53,317 nt of DNA. Origin: Caldilineaceae bacterium (GTDB lineage Bacteria; Chloroflexota; Anaerolineae; Caldilineales; Caldilineaceae). The stretch spans positions 1 to 53,317 of the forward strand of contig JAPKMW010000080.1 in the NCBI GenBank assembly GCA_026645575.1, in the 5' to 3' direction. Positions 51,670 to 53,317 of the stretch are shown here, in pieces; position 1 is the stretch's first letter; each line of letters starts with the position of its first letter. The notes under the pieces were generated by a model that was not told the origin of the DNA, did not search any database, and saw only the letters and a list, made by a program, of their open reading frames with translations. The position numbers were made by a program, and so were the translations under genes.

Positions 51670-52833
51670 ATGCCACCGTTACCAGCCATTGTCATTGGCG
51701 GCCCGCCCCATAGCGGCAAATCGGTCTTTACCTATGCCTTGACCCAAGCGCTCCGTAGCGCAGGAGTTGAACATTATGTCTTGCGTGCTTGTCCCGATGG
51801 CGAAGGGGACTGGAGCAACGAAGCCGGCGCCGAGCGGGTGCGCGTCTTACGGTACAAAGGCCCATTCACTCCCAGCTTTGTCGCCAATGTTTGTGGCGCG
51901 TTACAGGGGCGCCATCTGCCGCTGCTGGTTGATGTCGGTGGTCGCCCAACGCCGGAGCAAGAGACGATCTTCGCTTGCTGCACCCATGCCATTTTGCTGG
52001 CGCGGGATGAAACCGCCATGGGGGAATGGCGGGCGTTGGCGACGCGCCACAAACTCACGATTCTTGCTGAATTGTATTCCACCTTGACTGAGCTGGAAAC
52101 GGTCTTTGCCGAATACCCGATTCTCCAGGGCCGCATTCGCGGCTTGGAACGTCATCTGCCGGTGCAAAGCCCACTGGTGGCGCGGCTGGCCTGGAACTTG
52201 AAAACGCTCTTTGACCTCGCCGCGGTCGATTTACCGGCCTATCATGCCACGCTGGCGCCGACTGAGTTGGTGGTGGATCTGGAACGGATGCGCAAGGTTG
52301 TGCAAACAGCCCCCGGTGAACGGTGGCAGCCGGCCGATCTACCGGCTGTGTTGGCCTATCTGCCGGGGGCCACGGCGCTGGCGCTCTATGGCCGTGGGCC
52401 GAATTGGCTCTATGCGGCGGTGGCGGCTCATGCCTGGCCGGTGCGCGGCTACCAATTTGACCCGCGGTTGGGCTGGGTGGCGCCACCCCCGCTCCAACCG
52501 ACCGCGCACCCCTTGCCGCCAAGCCATCCCCTGGCCTTCACCCATCACCGCCAACTGGGCTATGATTGGCTGGAAGCACGCGTGGTCGATACCTATCTTG
52601 ATTATAGTGAGGCGGTTGATCTGGCAATTCCCCAGGTGGCTGCTGAACAAGGGCTTGTCCTGGGCGGGCGTATTCCCCACTGGCTGTTGACGGCGCTGGT
52701 ACACGCCTATTGGCCGCGGCCTTGGCTCGCCATCTATCAACCACAGGTGAACCAGATGGCCCAGCCCATTGTAGTGGCGACACAGACAACCGCCTATCAA
52801 ATTGGAGAGCAGGTGGCGTTGTCGCGGCCATAG
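51670..52833 (+). CDS. csx3: AAA/P-loop ATPase fused to Csx3 (tandem Csx3-like modules)
   Basis: 387 residues from ATG 51670, behind GGAGGA. The Walker A motif is at the very start: 'VIGGPPHSGKSVF', with 'LPLLVDVGG' as Walker B. Two Csx3-like segments follow: 'LALYGRGPNWLYAAVAAHAW...FDPRLGWV' (about 240-280) and 'LVLGGRIPHWLLTALVHAYW...YQP' (about 335-367), the latter ending 'VVATQTTAYQIGEQV'. Csx3 (Crn3) hydrolyses cyclic tetra-adenylate, and fusion to an AAA domain is known in other phyla. The 'FDPRLG' motif is kept only in the first module, so the second may be structural. It is controlled from a promoter divergent from the CARF-LuxR gene. Confidence 0.82.
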   Translation: MPPLPAIVIGGPPHSGKSVFTYALTQALRSAGVEHYVLRACPDGEGDWSNEAGAERVRVLRYKGPFTPSFVANVCGALQGRHLPLLVDVGGRPTPEQETIFACCTHAILLARDETAMGEWRALATRHKLTILAELYSTLTELETVFAEYPILQGRIRGLERHLPVQSPLVARLAWNLKTLFDLAAVDLPAYHATLAPTELVVDLERMRKVVQTAPGERWQPADLPAVLAYLPGATALALYGRGPNWLYAAVAAHAWPVRGYQFDPRLGWVAPPPLQPTAHPLPPSHPLAFTHHRQLGYDWLEARVVDTYLDYSEAVDLAIPQVAAEQGLVLGGRIPHWLLTALVHAYWPRPWLAIYQPQVNQMAQPIVVATQTTAYQIGEQVALSRP

Positions 52834-52875
52834 GTTCACGCGCAAAGTTGGCCGGAAATTGAAAACAACGCCGGT

Positions 52876-52968
52876 TGCCTGCCCCCGTTGCCGCAGTCCT
52901 AAGCCGGTAGCAATCGCGCGTAACGGATGCGCCGGCGCCGTCTGTAATAATGCCGCTACTGCTGCTAT
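52876..52968 (-). pseudogene. Remnant of the WYL gene 5' end beside array 2
   Basis: About 31 codons on the minus strand match the N-terminus of the WYL gene: 'LLQTAPAHPLRAIATGLGLRQRGQA' versus 'LLQTAPAHTLRAIATSLGVRQRGQA' (split match). Homology stops at 'GQA'. The start codon is ATA instead of ATG. DNA similarity continues through the leader, so leader plus gene start were copied as one block. Confidence 0.8.
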
Positions 52969-52998
52969 CGTCCCGTCCCAATTTTCCTTTTATGGCGA

Positions 52999-53178
52999 TT
53001 GACAAACTGTCATTTTCCTGCTATACTGAAAGCGGCCCGCAAAGGGTCGCTCCTGTCATCATACCTGATGTGGTACGTTTTTTTCAAGCGAGAACAGCCA
53101 TGTGGTACGAAAAAACAGCCCAAATCAAGCCAAAATTGGTCAAAATCACGCATTTTTCCCAATGTGGTACGTTTTGCT
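52999..53178 (+). promoter_or_regulatory. Leader and promoter of array 2
   Basis: TTGACA (52999-53004), 17 bases, TATACT (53022-53027), then three ATGTGGTACG boxes before the first repeat at 53179. The -10 to repeat distance is 151 bases, as in array 1. Most of the leader is alignable by eye with 29842-30020 in inverted orientation. Confidence 0.85.
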
Positions 53179-53317
53179 GTCAGGAGTAGATGAATCCTCG
53201 TCAGAGGTCGGAGACCACTTGCTTTCCGGTATCAGCGGCGCCCTTCTTAAGTCAGGAGTAGATGAATCCTCGTCAGAGGTCGGAGACAAAATGCAACATT
53301 TTTTGCTCCTCTCGGAA
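53179..53317 (+). CRISPR. CRISPR array 2 (start only; runs off the window)
   Basis: Two 37-bp repeats (53179-53215, 53251-53287) with a 35-bp spacer and the first 30 bases of a second spacer. The repeats equal those of array 1 except for GGAGAC at the end (array 1: GGAAAC, apart from its last repeat). Transcribed rightward, away from the cas genes. Confidence 0.97.

Overview
The window looks like a chromosomal segment of a filamentous or otherwise environmental Chloroflexota bacterium (Caldilineae/Anaerolineae-like). This is an inference from the gene mix: a ba3-type oxidase with two SCO proteins, secreted proteases with TP-rich linkers ending in an 'FLPLV'-type tail, and EAD1, DUF29 and DUF4342 proteins. 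No rRNA or tRNA gene was seen that would fix the taxon.

Bases 1-28,900 are ordinary chromosome. In order they hold an MFS exporter, Ogt DNA repair methyltransferase, a trypsin-like protease, an alpha/beta-hydrolase, a homocysteine methyltransferase, a CUT1 sugar ABC transporter (binding protein and two permeases), a second MFS protein and an M24 peptidase. A respiratory block follows (c-type cytochrome, two SCO proteins, a 39-residue subunit IIa, and oxidase subunits II and I with a clear terminator). Then come a lipoprotein with a duplicated domain, a large secreted subtilase, DgkA, DUF4342, a 5'-truncated DUF11-repeat gene, XdhC and an unrecognised conserved protein. Intergenic spaces are rich in perfect palindromes and short tandem repeats.

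Bases 28,900-53,317 are a type III-B CRISPR-Cas island of about 24 kb. It is bounded by two CRISPR arrays whose leaders face outward: array 1 at 29287-29841 is transcribed leftward, and array 2 from 53179 is transcribed rightward and runs off the window. Each leader carries a TTGACA-N17-TATACT promoter and three ATGTGGTACG boxes. Each is joined to the 5' end of a WYL regulator gene, intact beside array 1 and a remnant beside array 2. The leftward effector operon is cas10(cmr2)-cmr3-cmr1-cmr4-cmr5-cmr6-csx1. Cas10 lacks the HD nuclease domain but keeps GGDD, so the complex probably acts through cyclic oligoadenylate (cOA) signalling plus Cmr4 target-RNA cleavage. The adaptation and processing genes (cas6, a Cys-rich protein with a start-site frameshift, a stand-alone reverse transcriptase, cas1, an RNase H-fold protein, cas2) form a second leftward series.

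The signalling layer is unusually crowded. Candidate sensors are Csx1 (CARF-HEPN), a CARF-LuxR-HTH regulator and a two-TM CARF-like protein. Candidate ring nucleases or off-switches are AAA-Csx3, a stand-alone Csx15, and a Csx15 fused to an EAD1 adaptor domain. The most novel points are: (i) RT, Cas1, RNase H and Cas2 together, which would supply every enzyme needed to convert RNA into a spacer; (ii) the EAD1-Csx15 fusion, which may tie type III signalling to EAD-based conflict systems; (iii) the Csx15/membrane-CARF operon; (iv) the CARF-LuxR gene, divergent from csx3 across three AAAACCTAT boxes spaced exactly 11 bp apart.
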